A stretch of DNA of 64,000 bases from positions 1,612,001 to 1,676,000 of the forward strand of contig NZ_JABURM010000005.1 in assembly GCF_014762685.1 (NCBI RefSeq), written 5' to 3'. Origin of the DNA: Gracilimonas sp. Its GTDB lineage: Bacteria > Bacteroidota > Rhodothermia > Balneolales > Balneolaceae. Position 1 is the first letter of the stretch. Each line of letters opens with the position of its first letter. Shown piece after piece: positions 19,714 through 30,600 of this stretch. The notes under the pieces are model-generated. The model made no database searches, was not told where the DNA came from, and saw nothing but the letters and a program-made list of their open reading frames with translations. A program made the position numbers and the translations under genes.

Positions 19714-21186
19714 TTATCTCCAACCACCACTTGAGGTACCCTGACCATCAGCATTGTCAACACCGCCGAAGGTGTAGAATGGTTTCGTCATACCTAATAC
19801 TTCAAGTGTGGAAGCAGGTATTGGGAAATGCAGAAGAGTACCTTCCTGCAGCTTGTCATACTTACGCATTTGGAAGAATTCCAGCCCCACACCGGTATTA
19901 AACTGCTCTACTAACCGCTCGTGGTGAATAGCTTTCCATATTTCTTCTTCTGTGGCTAATACCGGATCCATATTACCTCGACTGATACGCTCGCTATTGT
20001 CGATAACCGTTTTAGCAAGAACGTAATTTTGATCATGGTAATGTGATTCAGCTATGTACATATCCATTTCTGAAGTCGTGACTTCCCGAAGGTCTCCATC
20101 CCAACTACCAATGTAATAATCCGTACGGGAATGTCTGAAATTAGAGAAGAAGTAAAGCCCTCTTTCAGCCCTAAAGTTATTTGAAGGCAAATACTGAAAG
20201 TCTGAAAATAAGCGCTCATCTACCACATTAGCAGAATCAGGAGCCGGATAATCCGTCCCATCTGGATTATGTGCAGGGTATGTAGGATCCATCTTATTGA
20301 TTACGTAATGATCCACACGTCCCCAACCCGGATTAACCAGGTAGTATCCACTATAGTTGTACCATAGGAAATCAGACGTTCCAATTACAATGAAATCAGA
20401 ATCGATTCCATTCTGTGCATGGGTCCTTACAGCTGACCAGTCAACTGCCTGAGTCTCAGCCAGGTTTCGTGGAGCATTAGCCAGGAAGCGAGCTGCATAA
20501 CTGTGCGCAAGCTTTTCCAGAAACACATTGTCCATGGTTGCTGTAGTCTGCATCATTGAAGAATTAAGTGAGAATGTATTGGCCTCACTAATTGTAATTA
20601 CTTCATTCAGTTTTGCAACCGCATGGTCAATTAGCTCACCATAAGGCCGCAAAGTTGGATTACTGATTTCTTCATCAGTTGTATTTTCATCAACTATGTA
20701 TCCTTGGTCAAACATTAAACCAATATAACCAATTGAAAGGGCCTGATTAAACTTCGCAAAGGCCTCGATCATGTTTGGGTTATCAAATTCAATGCCACTT
20801 GCCATAGCTTTTAGAACATCTGTAGCGGATGAATTTATGGAGTACATATCCTCAAATTGATCTTCAGTTACATAAGCATAACTGAAATTGGGAGAATTAT
20901 CCCATGCCGGACGAGGTTCGGTACCCATTAGCTGCATCCCGGCATTACCCCAGGAAGCGGTGGCTGCATCAGCACCAACAGCTAGTGCCATTTGTGCTCC
21001 AAAATTATGGTTTCCAAGATAGAAATCCCGGTACAATCCATTCGCAAGTCCTTCTAAATCTTCACTAGAAGCAAGTGCTCGTTCAGTTTCCGGCTCGTTG
21101 AGATTCTCAACAGCCAGATCGGCACAACCTACCGTTAAGGTAAGCAGGCCTACTATCATTAAGTTTTTAATTCTATTAAGTTTCAT
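19714..21186 (-). CDS. SusD/RagB-family lipoprotein 2
   Basis: 490-residue surface lipoprotein paired with the SusC homologue 18 bp upstream. The lipobox is LTVGC, followed by ADLAVENLNEPETERA, a SusD-type ligand-protein start. Alpha-helical TPR-like repeats continue to a C-terminal part with EEEIWKAIHHERLVEQFNTGVGLEFFQMRKYD, matching the conserved 'ERR.EL..EG.R..D..R' region of SusD proteins. It belongs to a different subgroup from SusD1 and SusD3, so the three pairs probably bind different ligands. The ATG sits in AGATTATTATGAA, also seen at SusD1. Confidence 0.92.
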   Translation of the reverse strand: MKLNRIKNLMIVGLLTLTVGCADLAVENLNEPETERALASSEDLEGLANGLYRDFYLGNHNFGAQMALAVGADAATASWGNAGMQLMGTEPRPAWDNSPNFSYAYVTEDQFEDMYSINSSATDVLKAMASGIEFDNPNMIEAFAKFNQALSIGYIGLMFDQGYIVDENTTDEEISNPTLRPYGELIDHAVAKLNEVITISEANTFSLNSSMMQTTATMDNVFLEKLAHSYAARFLANAPRNLAETQAVDWSAVRTHAQNGIDSDFIVIGTSDFLWYNYSGYYLVNPGWGRVDHYVINKMDPTYPAHNPDGTDYPAPDSANVVDERLFSDFQYLPSNNFRAERGLYFFSNFRHSRTDYYIGSWDGDLREVTTSEMDMYIAESHYHDQNYVLAKTVIDNSERISRGNMDPVLATEEEIWKAIHHERLVEQFNTGVGLEFFQMRKYDKLQEGTLLHFPIPASTLEVLGMTKPFYTFGGVDNADGQGTSSGGWR

Positions 21187-21204
21187 AATAATCTATATCT
21201 GATT

Positions 21205-24200
21205 TTAAAATTTTAGAGACAATGACACTGCCATGTTCCGGAAATTCGGATAGCTTCCGGTTCCGTCATACGGGCTTCGAATAGAGCCGACTTCAGGGTC
21301 GTAACCGGAGTAACCGGTAAAAGTCAGCAAGTTACGGCCTATTGCAGAAATTGTCGCTCCTTTTAGAGCACCACCGGTTATAGTAGATAACTGATCTTGA
21401 GAGAAGTCATAGCTCAACGATACTTCACGAAGCTTAACATACCCGGCATCTTCTACCCAGTACGCGTTATTTGTGTTCACATCATAAAAGCGCTGATAAT
21501 AGTTAAGGGTTTTCTTCTCATCATCCGGCACACCGCCCATGTCCATGATGCCATTACGGCTGTCACGGGTTAACCACTGGCTCTTACGGTTGTACACATC
21601 TCCGCCTTTCTTGATATCCAGCAACACATAGGCTGAAAATCCTTTAAACCGGAATGTATTTGAGATACCGGCTGTCCAGTCCGGACGACCATTACCAATC
21701 TGAACATAGGCATCATCTCCGTTTTCATCCAGAAGCTTAATAGGTGTTTCATCAACGGTTCCTTCCGTTCCGGCAGGGATCACATAACCGTCACTATTAA
21801 TTTCATAATCATCAATAGTTTCTCCGGCAGCTAACTGATTAGCCATTACGTCGAGAGATTTCACCCAGTCATACCCATAAATGGCTCCGTACTCCTCGCC
21901 TTCACGAATATAGAATACACCGCCCGGTCCGCTTTGGTAGGGAGGTACCGTTAAACCTGTAATAGTTTGAGTAGAGGTAGACCATGTAACGCCTAAATCC
22001 CAGCTTACATCACGTTTGTTTATGAGTGAAGACTGTACATTCACTTCAAAAGACTCAGAATCAATGGTACCTGCATTCTGCCATTGTGAACTAAAACCGG
22101 CCACAGGAAGCAGAGGCACATTTAGGAACTGATCTGTTGTGGTAGACTGAGAGTAAATAAATTCAAAATCTACCAGGCTGGAAATTGTACCGTTAATGGC
22201 AAATTCAGTTTCCTTGGTCTGAGAAGGCTTGAGGTTTTTATTACCTAACTGTTCTTTAGAAGCACTACCACTTGATAATTCAAATGTTTCGTACTGCCAT
22301 GCGAAGCCCGGACGAATACCGGCCGTTCCCTGGGCGGCACGAATCTTCAGCTCGTCTACGCCGGGAATATCAAAATCCTCAGTAATTCGATATGCAGCAG
22401 ATATACGATAGTAATTATTCCAACGGGCGTCAGGACCAAATAAAGAAGATCCGTCACGTCGGAACATACCATCTATAAGATATTTATCATCCCAATCAAA
22501 AGATCCAATCACAAAATAATTTTCAGCTGCCACATCTTCCATATAAGAACCAGCACTAATGTTAGCAGGTGGCATTGCTTGAAATCGGGGTACATCACGG
22601 ATTTCAAAATCATTTCCATTAGCATAGAAAGACTCATAATCCCTGTCTTCCCACAGATAACTCAGTGTTAAGCGTGAAAATAAGTCACCGAATTGCTGAC
22701 GGGCAGTTAGCTTATGCTGTGAAGTTTTAGAGTCTTCTTCACTGGAATACTTGTATAAACCTCCCTCAGAATAAGCTATTCCCAATCCTCCGCCACCGGA
22801 AATTTCCCAGGTATCAAAAGGATCATACTCAGTATATCTGGTATTGTTATTCTCAATAGAATAAGAACCATTATACTGTAACCAATCTGTAAAATTCACT
22901 TGCAGATTATAGTTACCTAAAAACCGTTGTCGATTTTCCGTTCTTTGCTGCTTGTACACATTATAAAATGGGTTTTCCTCATTACTCCATTGATTATGAC
23001 GGATGTAATATGGTTGTCCGTCAGGATGTTCCATTTTAAGTTGATTGTCAGGCTCCGCAAGAACAATATCAAAGAAAATGGTTCCACCTCCGCCCGGAGC
23101 ATTCGAAGTAGATCGAACAATCAAATTCGATGCTGAGAATTTGATACGGTTTGTAATATCCCAGTCAGCATTTATACGGAAATTTTGCCGATCATAACCG
23201 TTAGTTTCAGGAATAATACCTTCTTGAGAATTATTTTCAAAAGAACTGAAAATATTGATCTTATCTACTCGTGTAGCTAAAGCTACGTAATTGGTATAAT
23301 TCGTTCCATTCTGGAAGAATTCCTTTTGCGGGTCTTTAGTAATAGCAAATGGATTATCCATATAACCATCAGCTTTTGTAGCCCTGGTTCCAGTAACATC
23401 ACCGCTATATCCTCCAGAGTAATCTCCGGGATAAGTTACGCCGGCATACTTAGTGTACTGTCCTTCATAATCTTGCCAGTCAGGAGCGAGTTCAAATGGA
23501 TGGTGCATAGCCAAGTCGATGTAATTTTCCAACTGCTGAATACCAACCTCATTTCGAACGGTAACATCAATTTGTCCGTCAGCCAGATTATTTCCACGCT
23601 TTGTAGTTATTACAACTACCCCGTTACCTGCACGCGATCCATAAAGTGAAGATGCTGCCGCACCTTTAACTACCTCAATATTCTGAATATCTTCCGAGTT
23701 GATATCCGCCATGGTTCCTTCAAGAATAACTCCATCCACAATAATGAGAGGTTGAGAATTTGTGTTAAGGTTATTGTCACCACGGAGCTGAATTTGAGAG
23801 GCTCCACCCGGCTGTCCACTTGAGTTACGAATGGTTACACCGGAAACCTTACCGGCCAAAGATCCTGAAACAGATGTAGCAGGTACCCGGCTCAGCTGAG
23901 CTTCATCAACCTTAGATACTGAAACCGTCAGTTTCTTACGTTCGGTCTCACCACCTACCCCTGAAACGATGATTTCGTCCAAAAGACCAACATCAGGTCT
24001 CATTTCAAAATTTCTTTCATTGTCACCCGAAGAAATAGTGATGGTTTCTTCAATATTTGAGAAACCAACATAACTTACGCGAATGTTGTAGTCACCGGGA
24101 GTGATGTTTTCAATGGTATAATCACCATTAATATCTGTTGCTGCACCTCGTTCAAGCTCAACAATATAGATATTTACTCCTGTGAGTTCCTCACCAGTTT

Positions 24201-24300
24201 CAGAACTGGTAATTTTTCCTGTTAAGACCCCATTTTGTGCAAATGCTAAAGTAGAAGTAGCACACAAAACAAGAGTCATCATTAGTAGCTTTCTAAACAT
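21205..24300 (-). CDS. SusC/RagA-family TonB-dependent transporter 2
   Basis: About 1031 residues. The ATG giving MFRKLLMMTL was chosen over a TTG four codons upstream because SusC1 and SusC3 start the same way (MLKKLL, MFKKLL). A signal peptide ending AFAQ, a carboxypeptidase-regulatory-like domain (about 22-105), a plug with GSLAGKVSGVTIRNSSG and IQLRGDNNLNTNSQPLIIVDG, then EVVKGAAASSLYG and a beta-barrel ending NMAVSLSLKF follow in SusC order. It is first in a two-gene operon with SusD2. Upstream is a 560-bp gap without genes holding a tRNA remnant. Confidence 0.96.
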   Translation of the reverse strand: MFRKLLMMTLVLCATSTLAFAQNGVLTGKITSSETGEELTGVNIYIVELERGAATDINGDYTIENITPGDYNIRVSYVGFSNIEETITISSGDNERNFEMRPDVGLLDEIIVSGVGGETERKKLTVSVSKVDEAQLSRVPATSVSGSLAGKVSGVTIRNSSGQPGGASQIQLRGDNNLNTNSQPLIIVDGVILEGTMADINSEDIQNIEVVKGAAASSLYGSRAGNGVVVITTKRGNNLADGQIDVTVRNEVGIQQLENYIDLAMHHPFELAPDWQDYEGQYTKYAGVTYPGDYSGGYSGDVTGTRATKADGYMDNPFAITKDPQKEFFQNGTNYTNYVALATRVDKINIFSSFENNSQEGIIPETNGYDRQNFRINADWDITNRIKFSASNLIVRSTSNAPGGGGTIFFDIVLAEPDNQLKMEHPDGQPYYIRHNQWSNEENPFYNVYKQQRTENRQRFLGNYNLQVNFTDWLQYNGSYSIENNNTRYTEYDPFDTWEISGGGGLGIAYSEGGLYKYSSEEDSKTSQHKLTARQQFGDLFSRLTLSYLWEDRDYESFYANGNDFEIRDVPRFQAMPPANISAGSYMEDVAAENYFVIGSFDWDDKYLIDGMFRRDGSSLFGPDARWNNYYRISAAYRITEDFDIPGVDELKIRAAQGTAGIRPGFAWQYETFELSSGSASKEQLGNKNLKPSQTKETEFAINGTISSLVDFEFIYSQSTTTDQFLNVPLLPVAGFSSQWQNAGTIDSESFEVNVQSSLINKRDVSWDLGVTWSTSTQTITGLTVPPYQSGPGGVFYIREGEEYGAIYGYDWVKSLDVMANQLAAGETIDDYEINSDGYVIPAGTEGTVDETPIKLLDENGDDAYVQIGNGRPDWTAGISNTFRFKGFSAYVLLDIKKGGDVYNRKSQWLTRDSRNGIMDMGGVPDDEKKTLNYYQRFYDVNTNNAYWVEDAGYVKLREVSLSYDFSQDQLSTITGGALKGATISAIGRNLLTFTGYSGYDPEVGSIRSPYDGTGSYPNFRNMAVSLSLKF

Positions 24301-24864
24301 AAATGTCCTCAATGTTTTATTTTAATTTTTATGGCTTTTACTGAAACATGTATTAATAATGTACACACTCCCAAAAGCTGTGAAAAACATAACCAATACA
24401 AACTAGAAGTAAAAAATTATAAAAAAGAAAATTAATACAATATTCATCTATTTAATATGTTATTGGAAGTTAATGTTTTAACGCCCCTGAATTCCGCCAA
24501 TTAAGTCCCTCATAATGGTTTGCACCCTTCCCTATTAAAAATTTTAATGTTTGTAAAATGAATTTTTATAGCGTGCTCACAGTTTTTTATCGCCATAATT
24601 AGAAAGCGTTATGATGGGAAGTTATTCAAATCCAGGTCCGCCAAACCCGGCCGGCTATCAAGCTGATCCACCCCGCGAGGAAAGCTATTGATATAGTGTT
24701 AATCACTATCCGGTATCGGAAGTAATTTCTTTCTTATTAAAACAACTTATGGCGAATGCCCACATTCATGTGCTTGACTTACTGGTGACTTAACAAACGA
24801 AATTACTCACCTTATAAGATCCGTTTCTGGCAGATCAACAAAAATAGTCGTCCGGGTTTTTGTT
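24301..24864. other. intergenic region upstream of SusC2
   Basis: No gene of convincing length is present. The SusC2-proximal 180 bp is AT-rich and probably carries its promoter, but no clear -33/-7 pair was found. A decayed tRNA lies at 24616-24677. The rest shows no recognisable structure. Confidence 0.6.
24616..24677 (-). pseudogene. decayed initiator-tRNA copy
   Basis: On the minus strand it begins CGCGGGGTGGATCAGCTTG, against CGCGGGGTGGAGCAGCTGG in the intact tRNA-fMet, and the match continues through the D arm to CCGGG. The anticodon loop is lost and only ATTTGAAT-like T-loop traces remain 3'. There is no CAT anticodon and no acceptor partner strand. Confidence 0.6.
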
Positions 24865-25548
24865 TTAGAGATTATTTATTGCAAAAGCCTGCATATCTAA
24901 AAAGGTAATCATTCGTTCTTTGATAATTGAACTGCTGGTAGAATCAGTTGGGTTAAGTATTGTACCATCAGGGTTTACAAATATATCCTTTAGGTCTATC
25001 GACTTTTTTAATAATAATGTTTCATCTTCATCACTAAGAGATACCGGGGTAAAAGTAAACGACTTTTGCAATGTTGGTGAAAATTTTAAATCAAAGTTTT
25101 TGTTTTTAAATGACCCCTTAATGATCAGCGAATAATTCTTTTCTTCACCAAAAAAGTCATCGTCAATAATGGGTGCATTATCTTTTACCGGCTCTAAAAA
25201 CATAGAGTAACTGTTAAATGTAAAATTATCTGCGACGCCAAGTCCTACATCAATTACTAACCGCTCATTGGCAGCATTAAGGTCGTATGTAAATAAAAAA
25301 GTACTTACATCAGGTGAACTTTCCAGTTCTATCTCCTCTCCTGAAACGATAAAACGGTCAACTGAAAACTTAAAATCTGTAATAACAACATAATCCTCCC
25401 CAGAAGACAACGTATCTCCCAGGCTCTCTGTCTCAAAATACAAGGCCATTCGCTTTTCAATCTGAATGTCATTATCAAAAATGCTACACCCGCTAAAAAT
25501 TGAAATGAATACTAACGTACTTAAAAATATAATAACTGTACTGCGCAT
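24865..25548 (-). CDS. lipoprotein of unknown function
   Basis: About 227 residues. A signal peptide MRSTVIIFLSTLVFISIF leads to the lipobox SGC and SIFDNDIQIEKRM. The rest is beta-rich with no recognised domain. The ATG at MRST was chosen because longer versions run through the terminator at 25569-25600 and lack a proper signal start. It is the last gene after SusC3-SusD3-Calx-beta lipoprotein, beyond that terminator, so it may depend on readthrough or its own promoter. Its position suggests a surface accessory protein of the third SusCD locus, but that is inference. Confidence 0.7.
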   Translation of the reverse strand: MRSTVIIFLSTLVFISIFSGCSIFDNDIQIEKRMALYFETESLGDTLSSGEDYVVITDFKFSVDRFIVSGEEIELESSPDVSTFLFTYDLNAANERLVIDVGLGVADNFTFNSYSMFLEPVKDNAPIIDDDFFGEEKNYSLIIKGSFKNKNFDLKFSPTLQKSFTFTPVSLSDEDETLLLKKSIDLKDIFVNPDGTILNPTDSTSSSIIKERMITFLDMQAFAINNL

Positions 25549-25568
25549 AAGATGATCTTTAAAATTAA

Positions 25569-25600
25569 AAAAGCCATGCCTCATTTGAGGCATGGCTTTT
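25569..25600 (-). terminator. terminator of SusC3 operon
   Basis: The stem AAAAGCCATGCCTC / GAGGCATGGCTTTT with a 4-base loop is followed on the minus strand by TTTTTTAATTTT. It stands between two lipoprotein genes. Confidence 0.88.
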
Positions 25601-25630
25601 AATATAAGAATTTATCTCAGTTAATTGATC

Positions 25631-26074
25631 TTATGATCCCTGGATAAATATAGTGGCCTGATCCAAGTTAGGAGCAGCGGTTACATCGCCTGAATCCTGT
25701 AAGTTAAGGATCAGGGTCTCTTCTTCACCTGCAGCCTGCGCACCATCGATCAGATCGATAGTAATGGAAGCAGAGCTGGTACCGGCAGCAATAGTAGCTG
25801 AAGTACCGTTCAGGGTGTAGTGAGTACCTTCTACGGCAGTAGAAGAACCATCTACAGTGAAGCTAACGTTAAGGTCAGCATCCCTCTGCTCGCCAATTAA
25901 CTGAATGGTTACATCGAATGAACCATCAGCCTGATCCACTTCTTGCTGAAGCGTTTTGAATTCAAGCTGAGCCGGTCCGTCGTATGTTTTCTCTACATCG
26001 CCTTTGTCAAATAAGTCATCACAACTGACAAACAAAAGCGGAATAAGTAATGCTATAAGTATTTTAAGTTTCAT
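25631..26074 (-). CDS. Calx-beta-like lipoprotein, third gene of SusC3 operon
   Basis: 147-residue lipoprotein with lipobox FVSC and DDLFDKGDVEKTYDG. One domain of about 100 residues carries FTVDGSSTAVEGTHYTL and ITIDLIDGAQAAGEEETLILNL, the pattern of Calx-beta/DUF4843-type immunoglobulin-like domains. It lies 47 bp downstream of SusD3 on the same strand and is followed by a terminator. In many SusCD loci a small surface lipoprotein sits in this third place (SusE/SusF-like role); ligand binding here is inferred only from position. Confidence 0.75.
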   Translation of the reverse strand: MKLKILIALLIPLLFVSCDDLFDKGDVEKTYDGPAQLEFKTLQQEVDQADGSFDVTIQLIGEQRDADLNVSFTVDGSSTAVEGTHYTLNGTSATIAAGTSSASITIDLIDGAQAAGEEETLILNLQDSGDVTAAPNLDQATIFIQGS

Positions 26075-26121
26075 TGGATAAAATGATTTTGAATTAATTT
26101 TTAATCGATAATCCGGTTTGA

Positions 26122-27609
26122 TTATTCGTAACCAGGGTTTTCAACCAGCTGGTCGTTAACGTTTAGCAAACCTGATCCAAGACCGGCAAGAATTCTGTAT
26201 GAATCTGCACGCATTTTAATTGATCCATCAGGATTTCTGATATCACGGCCTAATCGCTTAAGATCAAAGAACCGGTGTCCTTCAACGCCTAATTCTCTCA
26301 TTCTTTCATCCAAGATCTCGTCTTCAAATGCCTGAAGATCTGCAAGAGCAGCAGCAGGAACAGCACCTGTGTTTCTGGCATCTCTAAGAGTCTGAAGTGG
26401 AGTTACACCGGCAGCCGGGCTGTTGGCATCTTTCGCTAACGCTTCTGCACGGATGAGGTACATTTCTGAAAGTCTCATCATTGGCATATCATCAACTGAG
26501 TTACCTTTTTCACCGCCAAACTTAACAATCGCCCAGCCATTTGTGTTTACCTGGTCACAACCGGTTGGTGAGGTCAAAGGATTCAACTGTGTAGTTGTAC
26601 AGTCTTCATACCAACCTAAGCGATGGTCGCCTGCAGCATACTTGTCTATCAGGAACTGAGTAGGAAGCTGAGCAAGGAAACCGTCAGCCGTGTAAGTGGC
26701 TGGTCCGTTGTTTCCAAATCCTCCGCCTTCCGTATCCGGGTTAATTACGATTTTAAACAAAGCTTCCGGATGGTTTCCTTCGTTTTCATCGAACATATTG
26801 GCAACACCTGTTGCGGTAGTCTCCAATGCACCCGGGAAGTTATTGATAGCATTCTGAGCGGCAGTTGCTGCTTCAGCCCAGTTACCCGCATAAAGGTTTA
26901 CTCGTGCGGTTAAACCATCAACGAATGCCTCGGTTACATAACGGTTGTCTGAATTAACACCGGAAAGGAGCGTCTTGGCAGTACTCAGATCATTCAGGAT
27001 TTGGGTGTATACATCATCTACTGAGCTACGTGGTCTCAGATCTGCGTCTGAAAGATCCAGTGTAGGTTCAGTACGGATGATGATACCTGCATCCCAGTTA
27101 GCTTCAAGCTCACCTTGTCCAAAGTTACCCGGCTCATAGCCGTATACTCTAACCATGGTATGCATGGCAAAAGCGCGCAATGTCAGGGCTTCTCCTCTGT
27201 ATAGATCAAGAGTCGCCGGATCATCGAAAACGTCAGGCTCAACTGCACCTATAATAAGGTTGGCATCCTGTATGATTTCATACAGACCCCAGTTATCCAG
27301 GTGAGTTGTACCCCCACTTGTACCAGTAGCCAGTGTTAAGGCCTGGAAACGGGTAGAGCCCGGTCGGTTACGTGTTTCATCTGTGAATGCGCTTGGAGCA
27401 ACAAAGTACTCAGTCGTGAAATCGAAACTTTCATGTATTTTAGAATACATGGATGCTCTCAGGGCGTCAACACCTTCTTCACTGGTAAGTACTACCTCAG
27501 CTGAAACCGAGGTGGAAGGTTCCACTTCGTTTAACAAACTGTCACAGCCGGTAAACCCTACGAATAGAGTCGCGACTAGTGCGTATTTAAGTATTTTAAA
27601 TTTCTTCAT
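26122..27609 (-). CDS. SusD/RagB-family lipoprotein 3
   Basis: 495-residue classic RagB/SusD protein. The lipobox GFTGC is followed by DSLLNEVEPSTSVSAEVVLTSEEGVDALRA. The N-terminal SusD-like domain holds LYRGEALTLRAFAMHTMVRVYG; the C-terminal RagB domain holds MMRLSEMYLIRAEALAK and DERMRELGVEGHRFFDLKRLGRD, both diagnostic. It follows its SusC partner by 20 bp and precedes a Calx-beta-like lipoprotein. Import substrate unknown. Of the three SusD homologues this one fits the family consensus best. Confidence 0.96.
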   Translation of the reverse strand: MKKFKILKYALVATLFVGFTGCDSLLNEVEPSTSVSAEVVLTSEEGVDALRASMYSKIHESFDFTTEYFVAPSAFTDETRNRPGSTRFQALTLATGTSGGTTHLDNWGLYEIIQDANLIIGAVEPDVFDDPATLDLYRGEALTLRAFAMHTMVRVYGYEPGNFGQGELEANWDAGIIIRTEPTLDLSDADLRPRSSVDDVYTQILNDLSTAKTLLSGVNSDNRYVTEAFVDGLTARVNLYAGNWAEAATAAQNAINNFPGALETTATGVANMFDENEGNHPEALFKIVINPDTEGGGFGNNGPATYTADGFLAQLPTQFLIDKYAAGDHRLGWYEDCTTTQLNPLTSPTGCDQVNTNGWAIVKFGGEKGNSVDDMPMMRLSEMYLIRAEALAKDANSPAAGVTPLQTLRDARNTGAVPAAALADLQAFEDEILDERMRELGVEGHRFFDLKRLGRDIRNPDGSIKMRADSYRILAGLGSGLLNVNDQLVENPGYE

Positions 27610-27629
27610 TTGATTGTCTAATTTTTTAA

Positions 27630-30600
27630 TTAAAACTGGATTTCAATACCGGCATTAACCTGACGCTCTGTTGGGTAAGAAGCAGCTGTCAAGTTGTTGT
27701 AGATATCATTTGGACTAAAGGCAACTTCCGGATCGTACCATGGCCATGCAGTCCAAGTTACCAGGTTCACAGCAGATGCAAAGAATGTCACATTATTCAA
27801 GCCAACTTTCTGCGTAAATCTGTCTGGAAGACTATAATTCAGAGAAATGTTTTTCAGGCGAATGTAACTTGCATTATAAATAGAAGCTGTACTTAACTGA
27901 GTACGGTAATTTGCTGTTTCAGGATATTGAGGTCCAAAACCTATGGCATGAGGATAATGAGTTATATCACCCGGCTCTTTCCATCGATCGTTGACTTCTG
28001 TAGAAAGCTGCATCAGGAAGTCAGGCGTTCTGGTGAAATAGTAATCGGTATTTGGGAATGCCCATTGGCCAAAACTGAACTGGAAGAATGCATCCAGGCT
28101 CAATCCTTTGTAACTGATCGTATTTCCAAAACCACCCACGATATTTGCAACGCCATCTTTGTACTCTACAGCATCAGTAGCGTTTGTTGGGGTGTAGGTA
28201 ATGTTTCCATCCGCATCGTACCACATTGGACGACCGTCGGCAGGGTTAACACCGGCCCAGCGAACAACCTGAATCAAACCGATTGGCTTGCCTTCTTGCA
28301 AACTGTTAAATGTTCCGTCTTCACGAATTGGCTCACCGTCAGGCAATTCCAAAATTTCGTTATCAGAGAAAGACACGTTGAAACGCGACTGCCATCTGAA
28401 TCCGGAACGAACCACATTCACTGAATTCAATTCAAACTCGATACCTGTGTTACGAACCTTACCGATGTTTTCAGTGATACTTCCGTACCCGCTATCGCTA
28501 GGCAGTGGTCGATCGAACAACAGTTCAGTATTATCTTTTCGGTAAGCATCTATAGCACCATACAGACGACCATCAAAAAATTCGTAGTCAAGCCCGATGT
28601 TTAATTCCCGTGCTTCTTCCCATCCAAGATTAGCATTAGCTAACTGGGTAGGACGTAAACCGGTAGAACCCAGATAAGAACCGCTTGCGGAATACAGACC
28701 ACGTGAAGCAAAGTTACCGATGGCTGAGTTACCTGTAGTACCATAACCGGCACGCAGTTTCAACTCATTGATCGCTTCTACATTCAGGAAGTCTTCTTCA
28801 GTGATTCTCCAACCAACTGAAACAGAAGGGAAGAAACCCCAGCGTGTTTCCTGACCGAAACGAGAGTTACCGTCATATCGGGCAACAACGTTCAGGATGT
28901 ACTTCTCATCATAGGTATACTTGGCATTACCGAAGTAACTTGCTTGTCTCCATTCGCTGTTAATACCTGCAGCAGTAGTAGGAGTAGAAGTTGCGGATAA
29001 TACCGTAAAGAATGGCCCGGGAAGTCCGTCGCCTCTTGTTACCTGGCTTTCAGAGTAATTAGAACGGTACTCCGTTCCAACAAAACCGGATACAGCATGA
29101 ATACCGTCAAAGGTCTGGGTGAAATTAGCAAGCAGGTTACCCTGGTAGTTTTCCACATTACGATTTGCAAAGCTGATCCATCCATTCTGTGAAGGAGCGG
29201 CAATAGCTGATCTGTACTGCTCATCCTGAGTGTTACGATAATCAACATTTACGCTACTGTTGAATGACAGCCAGTCGTTAGCCTGATACTGCAATCTGAT
29301 AGAACTCAGAATCTGGGTTACCGTATTTTGACGATCTACTTCATTTTTAACTACAGCAGGATTAAATGGCTCTCCAAAACGCGTGTTTGGGTTATATGAA
29401 CCATCAGCGAGGTATGGGAAACTCATAGGAGCCTCGAACATAGCCTGTGAAGGAGGACAGTTAATAAAATTACCATCCTGACATACACCACCCTGACCTG
29501 ATCTGGAAAGATTAAGCCTTATGCCTGTTCTCCAGTTTGGTGCTAACTCGTGGTCAATATTTGTACGCAGATTCAGACGGGTAAAGTCAGAATTGAAGGC
29601 TGTACCTTCTGTGCTTTCGTAACCACCGGAAAGACGGAAGCTTGTTGAAGAGTTACCGCCTGCAGCAGAAATATTATACTTCTGGGTTACGCCATCAGAA
29701 AAGATAAAGTCCTGCCAGTCGGTATTGGCTAATTCACCTGGATTATTAGGATCTTCACCGAAGAATCCTAACAAGAAATCTCTCCTATTATCTATATAGG
29801 CAGAAATGTCAGCTCCATCTTCACTTACATCAGTTTCACCAAATAAAAATGCCCGGCCTTCTCCAAGATATTGAACATACTCTTCAGAGTTAATGTAATC
29901 TACATTTCTTGCAAGGCTTCTAATACCGGTCTCGGTACGAGCGGTGATCTGAGTTGGTCCGGCACTACCCTGTTTAGTGGTGATAATAACAACACCTGCA
30001 GCTGCCTGTGCACCGTAAATAGCAGCAGAAGCCGCATCCTTAAGTACCTCAATAGACTCAATGTCACTTGGGTTCAGGGTATTAAGCGGTGACGTACTAG
30101 CCTGTGAAGAAAGCTGAGAAAATGAAATTTGCACGCCGTCAACAATATATAGAGGCTCAGTAGCCGCGTTAATAGACCCGTTACCACGGATGTTTACACG
30201 GAAAGCACCACCCGGGTTACCGGAAGTAGTAGTAATGTTTACACCGGCAGCACGACCCTGTAGGAGGGATTCTGTATTCTGCAGTGATACATTTTCCAGT
30301 TCTTGTGAGGATACCGTAGTAATGGAACCTGTTACTTCTCGTTTCTGCTGTACGGCATATCCGGAAACAACAAATTCATCAAGACCAACAACATCAACGC
30401 TTAATTCAACGTTACGTGTTACGGTTCCTGAACCGATCTGAACAACTTCGTTTACTGTTACGTAACCAACATAACGGAATGAAACAGTATAAGTTCCGGC
30501 ATCAATTCCGGAAATAGTATAGTTACCATCAAGGTCGGATTGGGTACCTCTGTTAATGGATTCGATATAAACAGTTGCACCGATCAACGGGTCTCCTGTT

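Noticed and set aside
25549-25593. Longer start for the lipoprotein at 24865-25548
   Set aside because: The extension is translated from the terminator hairpin and destroys the lipoprotein signal start.
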